From assembly GCA_017472105.1 (NCBI GenBank), contig JAFUQY010000067.1, positions 1 through 5,117 on the forward strand: a stretch of 5,117 nt of DNA. The letters run 5' to 3'. Below, one piece after another: positions 4,921-5,117 of the stretch; within the stretch, counting starts at the first letter, position 1, and every line of letters begins with the position of its first letter. The notes beneath the pieces were generated by a model. It did not search any database. It worked only from the letters and a program-made list of their open reading frames with translations, and had not been told where the DNA came from. Origin of the DNA: Clostridia bacterium (GTDB lineage Bacteria > Bacillota_A > Clostridia > Oscillospirales > CAG-272). Both the position numbers and the translations under genes were made by a program.

Positions 4921-5117
4921 GTGAAAACAGCCCGCTATACCCATCCGATGGGGCTTTCCCTGCGCATCGGGATTGCTGCGGATTTCCATGCAAGATCCGG
5001 GGAGATGCATGTCGGAGACATCGTAAAGCGTTTCGCCGATGAAAAACCCGATCTCATTCTCGCGCCCGGCGATATTTTCAACAACACCGACGAGCATTCC
5101 GTCAGAGAATCCTATAA
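4921..5117 (+). CDS. Calcineurin-like metallophosphoesterase, N-terminal part (runs off window)
   Basis: This is the first 65 codons of a + strand gene with no stop before the window ends. It starts at GTG 4921, with the strong site AAGGGGG (4908-4914) six bases upstream. Residues 15-23 (RIGIAADFH) hold the D-x-H metal-binding motif (D21, H23). PDLILAPGDIFNN (43-55) is the second metal motif (G50-D51), in normal order and spacing for the calcineurin-like phosphoesterase fold. The remaining GNHD/E and GH motifs would lie beyond the window. Such proteins use two metal ions to hydrolyse phosphoesters; the substrate ranges from nucleotides to phospholipids and cannot be told here. No membrane segment or signal peptide is seen in the first 20 residues, unlike the membrane-anchored YkuE/YaeI type. 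It is divergent from the MBOAT operon, with separate promoters. Confidence 0.86.
   Translation, partial: MKTARYTHPMGLSLRIGIAADFHARSGEMHVGDIVKRFADEKPDLILAPGDIFNNTDEHSVRESY

Noticed and set aside
4900..5097. Minus-strand 65-codon frame at the right end
   Set aside because: It covers the ribosome binding site and N-terminus of the metallophosphoesterase gene on the other strand, which has the D-x-H and GD motifs and a proper promoter.

Overview
The window looks like chromosomal DNA from a Gram-positive, clostridia-type anaerobe (Firmicutes), plausibly a gut commensal. The reasons are strong GGAGG-type ribosome binding sites, promoters with perfect TATAAT -10 boxes and 17-nt spacers, a YerC-type TrpR-like regulator (a Firmicutes family), and a GH28-like protein of a kind I associate with gut Firmicutes. 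The assignment comes from reading, not from a search. I see no rRNA, tRNA, CRISPR array, insertion sequence or phage gene.

Layout, left to right. (1) The 3' end of an unrecognised + strand gene (1-324). (2) A + strand cytoplasmic right-handed beta-helix protein related to glycoside hydrolase family 28 (400-1530), with its own promoter at 332-360 and a short hairpin leader. (3) A bidirectional terminator (1537-1575) shared with the next, convergent unit. (4) A minus-strand two-gene operon read from about 2688 leftwards: a YerC/YecD-type TrpR-related DNA-binding protein (2335-2658), translationally coupled through TGATG to a class I SAM-dependent methyltransferase (1580-2335). (5) A minus-strand terminator (2766-2800) that closes the next operon. 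(6) A second minus-strand two-gene operon: a 95-residue protein with three likely membrane segments (4377-4664), coupled through ATGA to a 490-residue MBOAT-family O-acyltransferase of the AlgI/DltB type (2908-4380). Its promoter is at 4747-4775 and it has a structured leader of about 75 nt. (7) A divergent AT-rich intergenic region, then the start of a + strand calcineurin-like metallophosphoesterase (4921 to the window end) with its own promoter (4858-4886).

How the genes work together. The MBOAT protein should move an acyl group, probably acetyl, across the membrane onto an envelope polymer or glycan. The small membrane protein is its obvious candidate partner, because no SGNH/DHHW-type transferase is in the unit. 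The MBOAT ends in FIYFQF, a C-terminal aromatic/tyrosine motif that could act as the acyl relay. The GH28-like protein has no signal peptide and probably acts on imported oligosaccharides. The YerC-methyltransferase pair looks like a small regulatory/metabolic unit of unknown substrate.

The most unusual part is the small-membrane-protein/MBOAT operon with its double-hairpin leader and closed terminator. The rest is largely ordinary accessory and housekeeping chromosome.
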